This document shows, one piece after another, positions 30,373-39,044 of a DNA stretch of 64,000 nucleotides. Position 1 is the first letter of the stretch. Each line of letters begins with the position of its first letter. The DNA lies in contig NZ_LR701459.1 of the NCBI RefSeq assembly GCF_902498825.1, positions 576,527-640,526 on the forward strand, in the 5' to 3' direction. Origin of the DNA: Rhizobium sp. EC-SD404 (GTDB lineage: Bacteria > Pseudomonadota > Alphaproteobacteria > Rhizobiales > Rhizobiaceae). The translations under genes were made by a program, and so were the position numbers. A model generated the notes under the pieces. The model had not been told where the DNA came from. It did not search any database and was given only the letters and a program-made list of their open reading frames with translations.

Positions 30373-33300
30373 TCATTCCGCTGCGTAGGTTGCGAGCAGA
30401 TCCTTGGCATCGATCTGGTCGCCGGCTTTCACGAGCACTTCACCGATGACCCCGTCACGGTCGGCGTGGATCGCCGTTTCCATCTTCATGGCTTCGATGG
30501 ACAGGATGACGTCGCCCGATTCCACCTTCTGACCGGCCGAGACGGCGATCGCCGACACAACGCCCGGCATCGGCGCGCCGATATGGTGGTCGTTGCCGGC
30601 TTCCGCCTTGCGCTTGACGCCGTTTCCGCCGGCTCCGTGGGCGCGGTCAGGCACCTTCACGCGGCGTGGTTGGCCGTTGAGCTCGAAGAAGACCGTGATC
30701 ATGCCCTTGTCGTTGGTCTCGCCGATCGCCTGATTGCGCACGACCAGCGTCTTGCCTTTTTCGAGATCGACGAACAGCTCTTCGCCGACATCGAGGCCGT
30801 AGAAATAGGCCGGTGTCGGCAACACGCTGACCGGGCCGTAGGTCTCAGCGGCGAGCGCGAAATCGGTGAAGACCTTCGGGTACATGAGATAGGATGCGAA
30901 TTCGAACTCGTCGACGTCGCGTTCCAGCGTCTCTTCGATCGCCTTGCGCTCGACGGCTAGATCGGCAGGCTCCAAGAGCGCACCGGGCCTTTCGGTGAAG
31001 GGCTTCTCGTCCTTCAGTATCTTCTTCTGCAGCGCTGCGGGCCACCCGGACGGCGGCTGGCCGAGATCACCACGCATCATCGACACGACCGATTCCGGGA
31101 AAGAGATGTCCTTGCCCGGGTTCTCGACGTCGGCCACTGACAGATCCTGCGAGACCATCATCAGCGCCATATCGCCGACGACCTTGGAGGAAGGCGTCAC
31201 CTTCACGATGTCGCCGAACATGCGGTTGGCGTCCGCATAGGCCTGGGCCACTTCGTGCCAGCGGGTCTCGAGCCCGAGCGAGCGGGCCTGTTCCTTGAGG
31301 TTGGTGAACTGGCCGCCCGGCATCTCGTGCAGGTAGACTTCTGAAGCAGGGCCGCGCAGGTCGCTTTCGAATGCGGCATACTGGTTGCGCACGGCTTCCC
31401 AGTAGAAGGAAATCCGGCGGATCCATTCGGGGTCGAGACCGGGATCGCGCTCGGTGTTGCGCAGCGCTTCCACGATCGAGCCGAGGCAGGGCTGCGAGGT
31501 GTTGCCGGACAGTGCATCCATCGCCGCGTCGATGACGTCGACGCCGGCATCGACGGCCGCCAGAACCGTGGCGCCCGCGATGCCTGAGGTGTCGTGGGTA
31601 TGGAAATGGATCGGCAGATCGGTCGTGTCGCGCAAAGCCTTGAAGAGCACGCGCGCGGCGGCGGGCTTCAGCAGCCCCGCCATGTCCTTCAGCGCGATGA
31701 TGTTGGCGCCTGCCGCTTCAAGCTCCTGGGCGAGCTTGGTGTAGTAGGCAAGATCGTATTTGGCGCGCTCCGGATCGAGGATGTTGCCGGTATAGCAGAT
31801 CGCCGCTTCGCACAGCCTGCCGGTCTCGCGCACCGCATCCATGGCTACGCGCATATTCTCAACCCAATTGAGGCAATCGAAAACGCGGAAGACGTCGATG
31901 CCGCCCTTGGCCGCCTGCTCCACGAAGTGGCGCACGACATTGTCGGGATAGTTCTTGTAGCCGACGCCGTTGGCGCCGCGCAGTAGCATCTGCAGCAGGA
32001 TGTTCGGCGCGCCCTTGCGCACGAGGTCGAGGCGCTCCCAGGGGTCTTCCGTCAGGAAGCGCATGGACACGTCGAACGTCGCGCCGCCCCAGCACTCCAG
32101 CGAGAAGAGTTCGGGAAGCGCGCGGGCATAGGTATCGGAAATACGCGCGATGTCGTAGGTGCGCATGCGGGTTGCCAGAAGCGACTGGTGGCCGTCGCGC
32201 ATGGTCGTGTCGGTCAAAAGCACGCGCGTTTCGCCGCGCATCCATTCGGCGAATTTTTCAGGGCCGAGCGTATCGAGGCGCTGCTTGGTACCGTCCGGAA
32301 TCTCCTTCTTGCCCACATGGGGAATGCGCGGCGCCGCCGCTTCCGCCGGCACGGGACGGCCCTTCACCTCGGGATGGCCGTTGACCGTCACGTCGGCGAG
32401 GTAGGTCAGAAGCTTGGTGGCGCGGTCCTGACGACCGACTTGCTCGAACAACTCCGGGGTCTCGTCGATGAAGCGGGTCGTATAGGAATTGTCGCGGAAT
32501 TTCGGGTGGCCAATGATCGCTTCGAGAAAGGTCAGGTTGGTGGCGATGCCACGGATACGGAATTCGCGCAGTGCCCGGTCCATGCGCAGGATGGCTTCTT
32601 CCGACGTCGGCGCCCATGCGGTGACTTTTTCAAGCAGCGGATCATAGAAGCGCGTGATGATGGCGCCCGAGTAGGCTGTGCCGCCATCGAGGCGGATGCC
32701 AAAGCCGGTCGCGCCGCGATAGGCGGTGATGCGGCCGTAGTCGGGAATGAAGTTCTGCTCCGGATCTTCGGTCGTGATGCGGCACTGCAGGGCGTGGCCG
32801 TTCAGCTTGATGTCTTCCTGGCGCGGAACACCCGATTCCGGCGTGCCGATCTTCTTGCCTTCAAGGATGCGGATCTGCGCCTTGACGATGTCGATGCCGG
32901 TCACTTCCTCGGTGACCGTGTGCTCCACCTGAATGCGCGGATTGACCTCGATGAAGTAGAATTCTTCGGTATCGGCATCCATCAGGAATTCGACGGTGCC
33001 AGCGCCGACATAAGACGTGACTTCCGCAATCTTGCGGGAGTATCCCGCAATTTCGGCTCGCTTCTCGGCGGAGAGATAAGGCGCGGGCGCGCGCTCGACC
33101 ACCTTCTGGTTGCGGCGCTGGATGGAGCAGTCGCGCTCGAAGAGATCGACCACTGTGCCATGGGTGTCGCCGAGGATCTGGCTTTCCACGTGGCGGGCGC
33201 GCTCGACGAGCTTTTCGAGATAGACCTCGTCCTTGCCGAAGGCCGCTTTCGCCTCGCGCTTGCCTTCCGTTACCTCACGGGCCAGATCGGACGCTTGGCG

Positions 33301-33837
33301 GATGACGCGCATGCCGCGTCCGCCGCCGCCCCAGGACGCCTTCAGCATGAGCGGGTAGCCGATCGCTTCCGCCATTCGGCCCACTTCGTCCATGTCGTCC
33401 GGCAGAGGCTCGGTGGCCGGCACGACCGGGACCCCGACTTCGATGGCCAAATTGCGGGCGGCGACCTTGTTGCCCAGCCGACGCATCGTATCCGGGCTCG
33501 GGCCAATGAAGATGATGCCGTGTTCGGCGCATGCGTCGGCAAATTCCGGGCTTTCGGACAACAGGCCGTAGCCGGGGTGGATCGCATCGGCTCCGGAGAG
33601 CTTTGCGACGCGGATCACCTCATCGATCGACAGGTAGCTTTCGATGGGTCCGAGATCGCGCTCCAGATGCGGGCCGCGGCCCACCTGGTAGCTTTCATCG
33701 GCCTTGAAGCGGTGCAGGGCGAGCTTGTCTTCCTCCGCCCAGATGGCGACGGTCTTGATGCCGAGCTCGTTGGCGGCGCGGAAGACGCGGATTGCGATTT
33801 CGGAGCGGTTGGCAACGAGAATCTTCGAAATCGGCAC
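30373..33837 (-). CDS. pyc: Pyruvate carboxylase
   Basis: A 1154-residue biotin enzyme that makes oxaloacetate from pyruvate, bicarbonate and ATP. The biotin carboxylase domain is at about 1-460 (ATP-grasp KASWGGGGRGMRV). The carboxyltransferase domain runs from about 540 to 840 (LLTDTTMRDGHQSLLATR). The allosteric linker follows, and the biotinyl domain at about 1080-1154 carries EAMKMET. The GTG start gives MPISKILVANRSEIAIRV, the usual rhizobial N-terminus, with GGGAG about nine bases upstream; ATG 33852 is an in-frame alternative. Anaplerosis of this kind matters for photoheterotrophic growth. Confidence 0.96.
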   Translation of the reverse strand: MPISKILVANRSEIAIRVFRAANELGIKTVAIWAEEDKLALHRFKADESYQVGRGPHLERDLGPIESYLSIDEVIRVAKLSGADAIHPGYGLLSESPEFADACAEHGIIFIGPSPDTMRRLGNKVAARNLAIEVGVPVVPATEPLPDDMDEVGRMAEAIGYPLMLKASWGGGGRGMRVIRQASDLAREVTEGKREAKAAFGKDEVYLEKLVERARHVESQILGDTHGTVVDLFERDCSIQRRNQKVVERAPAPYLSAEKRAEIAGYSRKIAEVTSYVGAGTVEFLMDADTEEFYFIEVNPRIQVEHTVTEEVTGIDIVKAQIRILEGKKIGTPESGVPRQEDIKLNGHALQCRITTEDPEQNFIPDYGRITAYRGATGFGIRLDGGTAYSGAIITRFYDPLLEKVTAWAPTSEEAILRMDRALREFRIRGIATNLTFLEAIIGHPKFRDNSYTTRFIDETPELFEQVGRQDRATKLLTYLADVTVNGHPEVKGRPVPAEAAAPRIPHVGKKEIPDGTKQRLDTLGPEKFAEWMRGETRVLLTDTTMRDGHQSLLATRMRTYDIARISDTYARALPELFSLECWGGATFDVSMRFLTEDPWERLDLVRKGAPNILLQMLLRGANGVGYKNYPDNVVRHFVEQAAKGGIDVFRVFDCLNWVENMRVAMDAVRETGRLCEAAICYTGNILDPERAKYDLAYYTKLAQELEAAGANIIALKDMAGLLKPAAARVLFKALRDTTDLPIHFHTHDTSGIAGATVLAAVDAGVDVIDAAMDALSGNTSQPCLGSIVEALRNTERDPGLDPEWIRRISFYWEAVRNQYAAFESDLRGPASEVYLHEMPGGQFTNLKEQARSLGLETRWHEVAQAYADANRMFGDIVKVTPSSKVVGDMALMMVSQDLSVADVENPGKDISFPESVVSMMRGDLGQPPSGWPAALQKKILKDEKPFTERPGALLEPADLAVERKAIEETLERDVDEFEFASYLMYPKVFTDFALAAETYGPVSVLPTPAYFYGLDVGEELFVDLEKGKTLVVRNQAIGETNDKGMITVFFELNGQPRRVKVPDRAHGAGGNGVKRKAEAGNDHHIGAPMPGVVSAIAVSAGQKVESGDVILSIEAMKMETAIHADRDGVIGEVLVKAGDQIDAKDLLATYAAE

Positions 33838-33924
33838 AGCGCAACTCCCCATGTTGGCACTTCGAAGTGCCGGCAACTCGATCCTGACTGTCTAACGCAG
33901 AATTGTTGCGCTGCAAACAGATCG

Positions 33925-34665
33925 TCAGGACACGAGACCGAGCCGGAAGGCAAGCGCAACGGCGTGATGCCGGTTCTTGGCCTTCAGCTTCTGCTGGATG
34001 CCGTTCATGTACCAGTCGACTGTATGGTTGGAGATTTCCAGGACCGCCGCGATTTCCGGGGAGGTCATGCCGTCGGTCAGGTAATGCAACGATTCCATCT
34101 CCCGATGGGTGAGTTTGACGTCGTTCAGGGCGTCCAGCGGATGGCCACGTCCCAATCCCTTCAGATCGACAGTGTGCCAGTACGCCTTGCTCGCGAGGGC
34201 TCCGATCACAGCGAGATCTGTCCTGCTCAGGTCGACAGGATCACCGCCGATGCTGAGATGAGCGAGCAAGCCCCGGCGGCCATGGACCGGGAAACTATAG
34301 CCGTCCTTGAGGCCGGCTTTGCTGGCTTCTGCCATCATGCGGTCCATGCGCTTGCCGTGCTTTCCGTTCGCATGAAGTTCAGCAGCGGTCTGCCAGCGGA
34401 AGCCCGAGCGTGATTGGCCGAGATGCCTCACGACCGGATCTATAAGCAGATACTTACGTTTCACATAGGTTGCCGCCCATCCCTCGGGCAGGACGCCAGA
34501 CAGGAGGGCGTCGTCTAACGGTTCATGGGGAAGCTGGGCTCTGACCAGGCCGTGGTAGGCAATGCCGTAGGATGCGAGCGCCTCCTGAAGGATTCGCGTC
34601 ACTTCCTCCACGGTCTCGGCATTGTCGATGCGGTCGATTGCGGCAAGAAGGGCGCTGACAGTCAC
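33925..34665 (-). CDS. LuxR-family transcriptional regulator with autoinducer-binding domain (solo)
   Basis: A 246-residue regulator. The N-terminal autoinducer-binding domain keeps the ligand-pocket residues in order: Trp and Tyr in GWAATYVKRKYLL, then Asp-Pro in IDPVVRH, and a later Trp in FRWQT. The C-terminal GerE-type helix-turn-helix is at about 180-240 (LTHREMESLHYLTDGM, SNHTVDWYMNGIQQKL). No luxI synthase is in the window, so it is a solo that may sense a signal made elsewhere. The GTG at 34665 follows AAGGA and gives a typical LuxR size. It is divergent from the PfpI-like gene. Confidence 0.85.
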   Translation of the reverse strand: MTVSALLAAIDRIDNAETVEEVTRILQEALASYGIAYHGLVRAQLPHEPLDDALLSGVLPEGWAATYVKRKYLLIDPVVRHLGQSRSGFRWQTAAELHANGKHGKRMDRMMAEASKAGLKDGYSFPVHGRRGLLAHLSIGGDPVDLSRTDLAVIGALASKAYWHTVDLKGLGRGHPLDALNDVKLTHREMESLHYLTDGMTSPEIAAVLEISNHTVDWYMNGIQQKLKAKNRHHAVALAFRLGLVS

Positions 34666-34845
34666 CTGGCGGGTCCTTGGATAGCTTTGGTCGAAGCTTC
34701 TGCATTGTGCGCCTGGGGCGCCGTGAGAATTTATGGGATTCGGTCCACGATGCAACGAGACGATGCGTTTTTGGATATACGACGATGGGCGCATGTCTCA
34801 GAGGTTGCATCAGAATTTCCCGACGCCTTTTCTTCTGTTCCAGAC

Positions 34846-34871
34846 GGAACGGTCGCCATGGGCGGTGCGTT
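34846..34871 (+). promoter_or_regulatory. Candidate EcfG (RpoE2) general-stress promoter for the PfpI-like gene
   Basis: GGAAC at 34846-34850 and CGTT at 34868-34871 are separated by exactly 17 bases. The -10 element lies 43 bases before the ATG. This is the same perfect consensus and spacing as upstream of gabD. Confidence 0.68.
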
Positions 34872-34914
34872 GGACAGGCAGACGGGGGGAGGCTCTCATT
34901 CAAAGGAGACGAGC

Positions 34915-35481
34915 ATGCCCAAAATCGAATCTGCAAAAGTCGCGATCCTGGCAACCGATGGTTACGAGCGTTCTGAACTGCGCGAGCCGCTGGATTTTCT
35001 AAAGTCCAAGGGCGCGAAGGTCGACGTCGTTTCGTTAAAGTCCGGTGAGATCAAGAGCTGGGACGAAGACAACTGGGGTGACAGTGTCACCGTGGACAAG
35101 ACCCTCGACGAGGTGAGTGTCAGCGACTACGACGCGCTCGTTCTTCCGGGCGGCCAGATCAATCCCGACTTGCTGCGCGTGGAAGAGAAAGCCGTCAAAT
35201 TCGTTCGCGATTTCGCCGAATCCGGCAAGACGCTGGCGGCGATCTGCCACGGCCCGTGGCTTCTCGTCGAAGCCGACGTCGTGCGCGGCCGCAACGTCAC
35301 GTCGTATGGCTCCATCAAGACCGACTTGATCAACGCCGGTGCGAACTGGAGCGATCAGGAAGTGGTCACGGACGAAGCGGTGATTACCTCGCGCAATCCC
35401 AAGGATCTGCCGGCGTTCAACGCCAAGATCGTCGAGGAGATCGAAGAAGGTCGCCACGAACGTCAGATCGCTGCCGAATAG
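34915..35481 (+). CDS. DJ-1/PfpI-family class I glutamine-amidotransferase-like protein
   Basis: A 188-residue protein with the DJ-1/PfpI fold. The nucleophile cysteine lies in AAICHGPWLL (about residue 108), and the upstream glutamate-bearing turn is TDGYERSEL. Members include stress-linked deglycases, chaperones and proteases. AAGGAG lies about seven bases before the ATG. A perfect EcfG promoter motif upstream suggests general stress control, which fits the family's role. A bidirectional terminator follows. Confidence 0.88.
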   Translation: MPKIESAKVAILATDGYERSELREPLDFLKSKGAKVDVVSLKSGEIKSWDEDNWGDSVTVDKTLDEVSVSDYDALVLPGGQINPDLLRVEEKAVKFVRDFAESGKTLAAICHGPWLLVEADVVRGRNVTSYGSIKTDLINAGANWSDQEVVTDEAVITSRNPKDLPAFNAKIVEEIEEGRHERQIAAE

Positions 35482-35504
35482 AACCTTTCGGCGGACAAAC
35501 TTGG

Positions 35505-35533
35505 AAAGAGCGGCCCCTGTGGCCGCTCTTTTC
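35505..35533. terminator. Bidirectional terminator between PfpI-like and phospholipase D-like genes
   Basis: An 11-base stem (AAAGAGCGGCC / GGCCGCTCTTT) with a CCTGT loop, A-rich on the left and T-rich on the right. It sits between two convergent genes and would work in both directions. Confidence 0.85.
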
Positions 35534-35539
35534 GTTTGA

Positions 35540-37234
35540 TCAGACGAGTTCGTCCGGGACGAGCCAAGACTTCTTGGCGTGCGCGTCGAGGTGATGGCGT
35601 GGCAGCGGGACGATGAAGCCCTGACGTTCTTCGGCCGTGCCCTTGGCATTCTTCAACGCGATGCCATTCCAGCGCTTGAGATGTTCGGACGTCCATTTCG
35701 ACGTGTCCATGTCCAGAGCGTGCTCCCAAAGCCGCACGCGGAACTTCTTCACGGAATCCCCGCCGCGCCATGCGATCGCGGTTTCCGTGTCCGTCACGAG
35801 GCTGCGGTCATTCAGGTTGGCGGAGCCGATGATCGCGATCTTGTCGTCGCAGACCATTGTCTTGGCATGAATGTAGATCGTGTTCTTGATGATCTCGTCG
35901 GGATCGTCCTCTTCCGGATCAGGAAGCTTGTCGTCGCGCGGCATCTGCATGCAGTAGATGCCCAGCCGATCACCGAAGGCGTCGTAGAGCATGTCGGTGT
36001 TCTTCTCGCGCAGATACTGCCCATGACGCGTGGCGATGTTGGGCTCGTCTTCGACGAACGCATCTTCGGGGATGAGGGGCAACACCATCATCAGCTCGAG
36101 CTGCTTCTTTTGTTTGGCACGCTTGGACAGCGCCTCGGCGATCGCCGTCGAGCGGATGTACTGGTTCTCGATGTAGATGAAGTCCTCGGCCTTCGAGATG
36201 ATGTCGAGATAGGTTTCACGGATCTCGGTGATCTGGGTCGTCGGCGATCGAGACAGCCACGACCGGCTCTGCTTGGAGACCGTGCGCATCGGCTTCACTT
36301 CGACGCCGCCCTTGATGGGCTTCGTCTCGGGTACTTCCGTGGCCAGCTCGGGGATCGTGATGCCGTTGGGCATTTGCTTGATTCCATCCGGCGCCTTCAG
36401 CGATTTCAGGAACTCGATGCTGTCTTTGCGTTCCTCGTTCCACCGGCTTCGAAAATGGCGGGCAAAGAACTTGGCGACCGGGCCTTCCAGTCGGCAGGCC
36501 ACGTCATGCCACGGAAAGGCGTTGTCGTGTTCCCAGTCGTCCTTGCGCTTGGTGGTGATATCCAGGCCGCCGAGAAAGACGATTTCGTCGTCGATGACGC
36601 ACAATTTTTCGTGATGAGCCGCCGGATAGAATCCGGGGAACGCCGTTGGTTTGATCGAACACGTCTTTCCGTCGAAATTGACGAAAGGCCACAGGCCAGG
36701 TGCTGCTTCGAGATAGGCCACCTTTTCCTTCTTGGTCTTGAAGGCATTGATGGTGTTGACCTTCTCCGCGAGCTTCCAGCGCAGTATAGGCTGGGCCGCG
36801 GTTCGGGCTGCCGGGCCCCAGCGCGTATCGTGGCGTGAGCACATGATGGACAGGTGGCGCTTCTTATCCTCCGGCAGCGCGTCGGCGACGGCATGCAGCT
36901 TCCGGTAGGCTTTCCACGCATCGAGATGATAAACGGTGCCGATTACGGGATCGAAATCAGCCACCACGATGCGCAGGTCGACGCCACGTTCCACGACATC
37001 CTGCAGGAGGCCGCTGAGCGTCTTGGCCTTCACCTTGCCCGTGGTCTTGATGGATGGCTCCAGCGTCCAATAGGCCATGTGGACGGATGATTTCGCCCCA
37101 TCGATCGCTTCTTCAAGCGCCGCATACGTTTCCATGCCGCCGATAAGCGGCTCTACCTTGTGTCCGGGAGTGAAATCCATCCCGTCGGGATGGGTCGCGA
37201 AAAGGTCGCCATCGTACTTCACGCTCTTCGCCAT
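35540..37234 (-). CDS. Phospholipase D/cardiolipin synthase-like protein
   Basis: A 564-residue phospholipase D superfamily protein with two HKD motifs: HHEKLCVIDDE near residue 213 and IHAKTMVCDDK near residue 460. There is no evident signal peptide or N-terminal membrane helices, unlike ClsA. It resembles soluble PLD-like phosphodiesterases, so transphosphatidylation is possible but not certain. The ATG at 37234 is preceded by GGAG. It is divergent from a CDP-alcohol phosphatidyltransferase gene, suggesting a shared link to phospholipid turnover. Confidence 0.85.
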   Translation of the reverse strand: MAKSVKYDGDLFATHPDGMDFTPGHKVEPLIGGMETYAALEEAIDGAKSSVHMAYWTLEPSIKTTGKVKAKTLSGLLQDVVERGVDLRIVVADFDPVIGTVYHLDAWKAYRKLHAVADALPEDKKRHLSIMCSRHDTRWGPAARTAAQPILRWKLAEKVNTINAFKTKKEKVAYLEAAPGLWPFVNFDGKTCSIKPTAFPGFYPAAHHEKLCVIDDEIVFLGGLDITTKRKDDWEHDNAFPWHDVACRLEGPVAKFFARHFRSRWNEERKDSIEFLKSLKAPDGIKQMPNGITIPELATEVPETKPIKGGVEVKPMRTVSKQSRSWLSRSPTTQITEIRETYLDIISKAEDFIYIENQYIRSTAIAEALSKRAKQKKQLELMMVLPLIPEDAFVEDEPNIATRHGQYLREKNTDMLYDAFGDRLGIYCMQMPRDDKLPDPEEDDPDEIIKNTIYIHAKTMVCDDKIAIIGSANLNDRSLVTDTETAIAWRGGDSVKKFRVRLWEHALDMDTSKWTSEHLKRWNGIALKNAKGTAEERQGFIVPLPRHHLDAHAKKSWLVPDELV

Positions 37235-37320
37235 CAAGTTGCTCCGGATCGGTGGGAAATAGGAAGTGGAGTCAGGGTCAACCGTGCCCGCGGTCAACTC
37301 CTTCAGGTAACGAAATGCTA

Positions 37321-37346
37321 AAACACACAGGCGTCGATGCGGTTCC
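37321..37346 (-). promoter_or_regulatory. Possible EcfG-like promoter for the phospholipase D-like gene
   Basis: Read on the minus strand, GGAAC (37342-37346) is followed after 17 bases by GTTT instead of CGTT. It lies about 87 bases before the ATG at 37234. It is weaker than the two perfect sites because the -10 is imperfect. Confidence 0.35.
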
Positions 37347-37437
37347 GGTGGATATCCGGCAGCTTGTGCGATTGCCGATCGAATCAGATATCGGGTCCAA
37401 GTGATCCGGCGATTGTGACAGTTGCGTAAAGGCACAC

Positions 37438-38244
37438 ATGAAAAAGAAGAATCCGGGCGTCAAAACCGCCGTATCGCCAGAACTGCCTGCACGCAATCTT
37501 TATCGTCAGACCGTCTTCGCCTTGGTGGGTGCCGGCGTTGCGCTGGTGGTCGCCAATGCGTTCGTGTCCAGTTGGGCCACGCTGGGGCTCATCAGCGCCA
37601 TGACGTCTCTTGCGATTTACGCCACGGTCGGGGCGATCGTCCTTTCGCGCATTCTCGCGCATCATCCGTATCGCGTTTTCGGCTGGCCCAATACGGTGAC
37701 GCTGATGCGAACGGTGCTGGCGGCTCTCGTTGCCGGTTACACCGCCGAGATTTCGCTGTGGACGCTGCAACCGAGCCCGCAGCTTGCCTGGTTCTTCGCC
37801 GGCATCGCAACGCTCGCCGTCGTGCTCGACGGTGTCGATGGCTGGCTGGCGCGGCGCTTCGGCCCCCGTTCCGATTTTGGCGCGCGTTTCGACATGGAAA
37901 GCGATGCGCTCCTGATCCTCATTCTGTCTGTGCTGGCGCTGGTCCTGGACAAGGTGGGTCCCTGGGTCCTGCTCATCGGCGGCATGCGCTATCTCTTCGT
38001 CGGCGCATCCTACCTGCTGCCGTGGCTCGATAGCCCCTTGTCGCCGTCGATGCGCCGCAAGACCGTTTGTGTCATCCAAGGCGCGGCCCTCTGTCTGCTT
38101 GCCATGCCTCCAATCGCCGGCGCGGCCGCCTCGAGCGTCGCGGGTTTTGCGCTTGCCGCCATCATCGGTTCGTTCGCCATCGATATCGCCTGGTTGTTCA
38201 GGCATCGCGGACGACTGGGCGGACAGCAGGAGGGCCGGGCCTGA
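37438..38244 (+). CDS. CDP-alcohol phosphatidyltransferase family membrane protein
   Basis: A 268-residue protein with about six to eight membrane segments. The family motif D-x2-DG-x2-AR-x8-G-x3-D-x3-D is complete: LDGVDGWLARRFG, then DFGARFDMESD (about residues 123-148). It would join a CDP-linked alcohol to another alcohol, as in phospholipid headgroup synthesis; the exact product is unknown. AAAGG precedes the ATG. Its stop overlaps the start of the FkbM gene (TGATG). Confidence 0.88.
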   Translation: MKKKNPGVKTAVSPELPARNLYRQTVFALVGAGVALVVANAFVSSWATLGLISAMTSLAIYATVGAIVLSRILAHHPYRVFGWPNTVTLMRTVLAALVAGYTAEISLWTLQPSPQLAWFFAGIATLAVVLDGVDGWLARRFGPRSDFGARFDMESDALLILILSVLALVLDKVGPWVLLIGGMRYLFVGASYLLPWLDSPLSPSMRRKTVCVIQGAALCLLAMPPIAGAAASSVAGFALAAIIGSFAIDIAWLFRHRGRLGGQQEGRA

Positions 38245-39044
38245 TGGATATCCGCACGCTCGCCGGTCTGGTCCGCTCGCTCGTCATCTATCGCGGTCAG
38301 CCTTGGAAGCAGCGACGTCTCGCGGCGTTCTACAGCAAGCTTCTAACGCCGGGAGATTTGTGCTTCGACGTTGGGGCGCATGTCGGCAGTCGCTCACGGG
38401 CGATGGTGAAAGCAGGGGCCCGTGTCATTGCGCTCGAACCACAGCCGGTGTTTCTCGATTTTCTTCGCCGCTTCGTCCGCTCCGCCGACATCGAGATCGT
38501 GGGCGCTGCCGTGGGCTCCGAAAGCGGCCGGCTGACGCTTCACATTTCGAGGCGCCATCCAACGGTAACGACGATGTCACGCGACTGGATCGATACCGTC
38601 GGCAAGACCAAGGCGTTTTCGTCCGTCGATTGGGACGAGGCGGTCGAAGTGCCCGTGACGACGCTTGATGCGCTGATCGAAACACATGGCCTACCGAGTT
38701 TCTGCAAGATCGACGTCGAAGGGCTCGAGTCCGACATTCTCGCAGGCCTCAGCCAGCCGATCCCCATCGTCGCCTTCGAATACATTCCCGAGGCGCTGGA
38801 TGGCGCGCGCGCCTGCATCGAAAGGCTCGAGACGCTTGGTCGCTATCGCTTCAACTGGGTAATTGGCGAACGCCATGTTTTTGCCGAACCGCACTGGCTT
38901 TCCGCCGCCGACATGCAGGCCGCATTGACCCGTGCATCCGCCCACGGGTCCGGTGACATCTACGCCCGGCTGGAGGCCGCTGAAGATCGCTTGAGCAGCA
39001 CGAGCGCACCGGGCAGGGCGCCGACGATGCTGACGACGCCGTAG
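38244..39044 (+). CDS. FkbM-family methyltransferase
   Basis: A 266-residue SAM-dependent methyltransferase. The SAM-binding motif is CFDVGAHVGSRSRAM (about 39-53), followed by VIALEPQP, and the FkbM signature FCKIDVEGLESDIL is near 152-165. The ATG overlaps the previous stop by one base, so it is coupled to the CDP-alcohol transferase. Its last 85 bases overlap the end of the convergent YbhN-like gene. FkbM enzymes O-methylate sugars or lipid/polyketide hydroxyls; the target is unknown. Confidence 0.85.
   Translation: MDIRTLAGLVRSLVIYRGQPWKQRRLAAFYSKLLTPGDLCFDVGAHVGSRSRAMVKAGARVIALEPQPVFLDFLRRFVRSADIEIVGAAVGSESGRLTLHISRRHPTVTTMSRDWIDTVGKTKAFSSVDWDEAVEVPVTTLDALIETHGLPSFCKIDVEGLESDILAGLSQPIPIVAFEYIPEALDGARACIERLETLGRYRFNWVIGERHVFAEPHWLSAADMQAALTRASAHGSGDIYARLEAAEDRLSSTSAPGRAPTMLTTP

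Noticed and set aside
32188..34413. Plus-strand open frame of 741 codons opposite pyc and luxR
   Set aside because: Antisense to pyruvate carboxylase; composition is that of a shadow frame.
34666..34845. lux-box-like operator in the region between the LuxR solo and the PfpI gene
   Set aside because: Several short repeats were seen, but no 18-20 base dyad with lux-box character.
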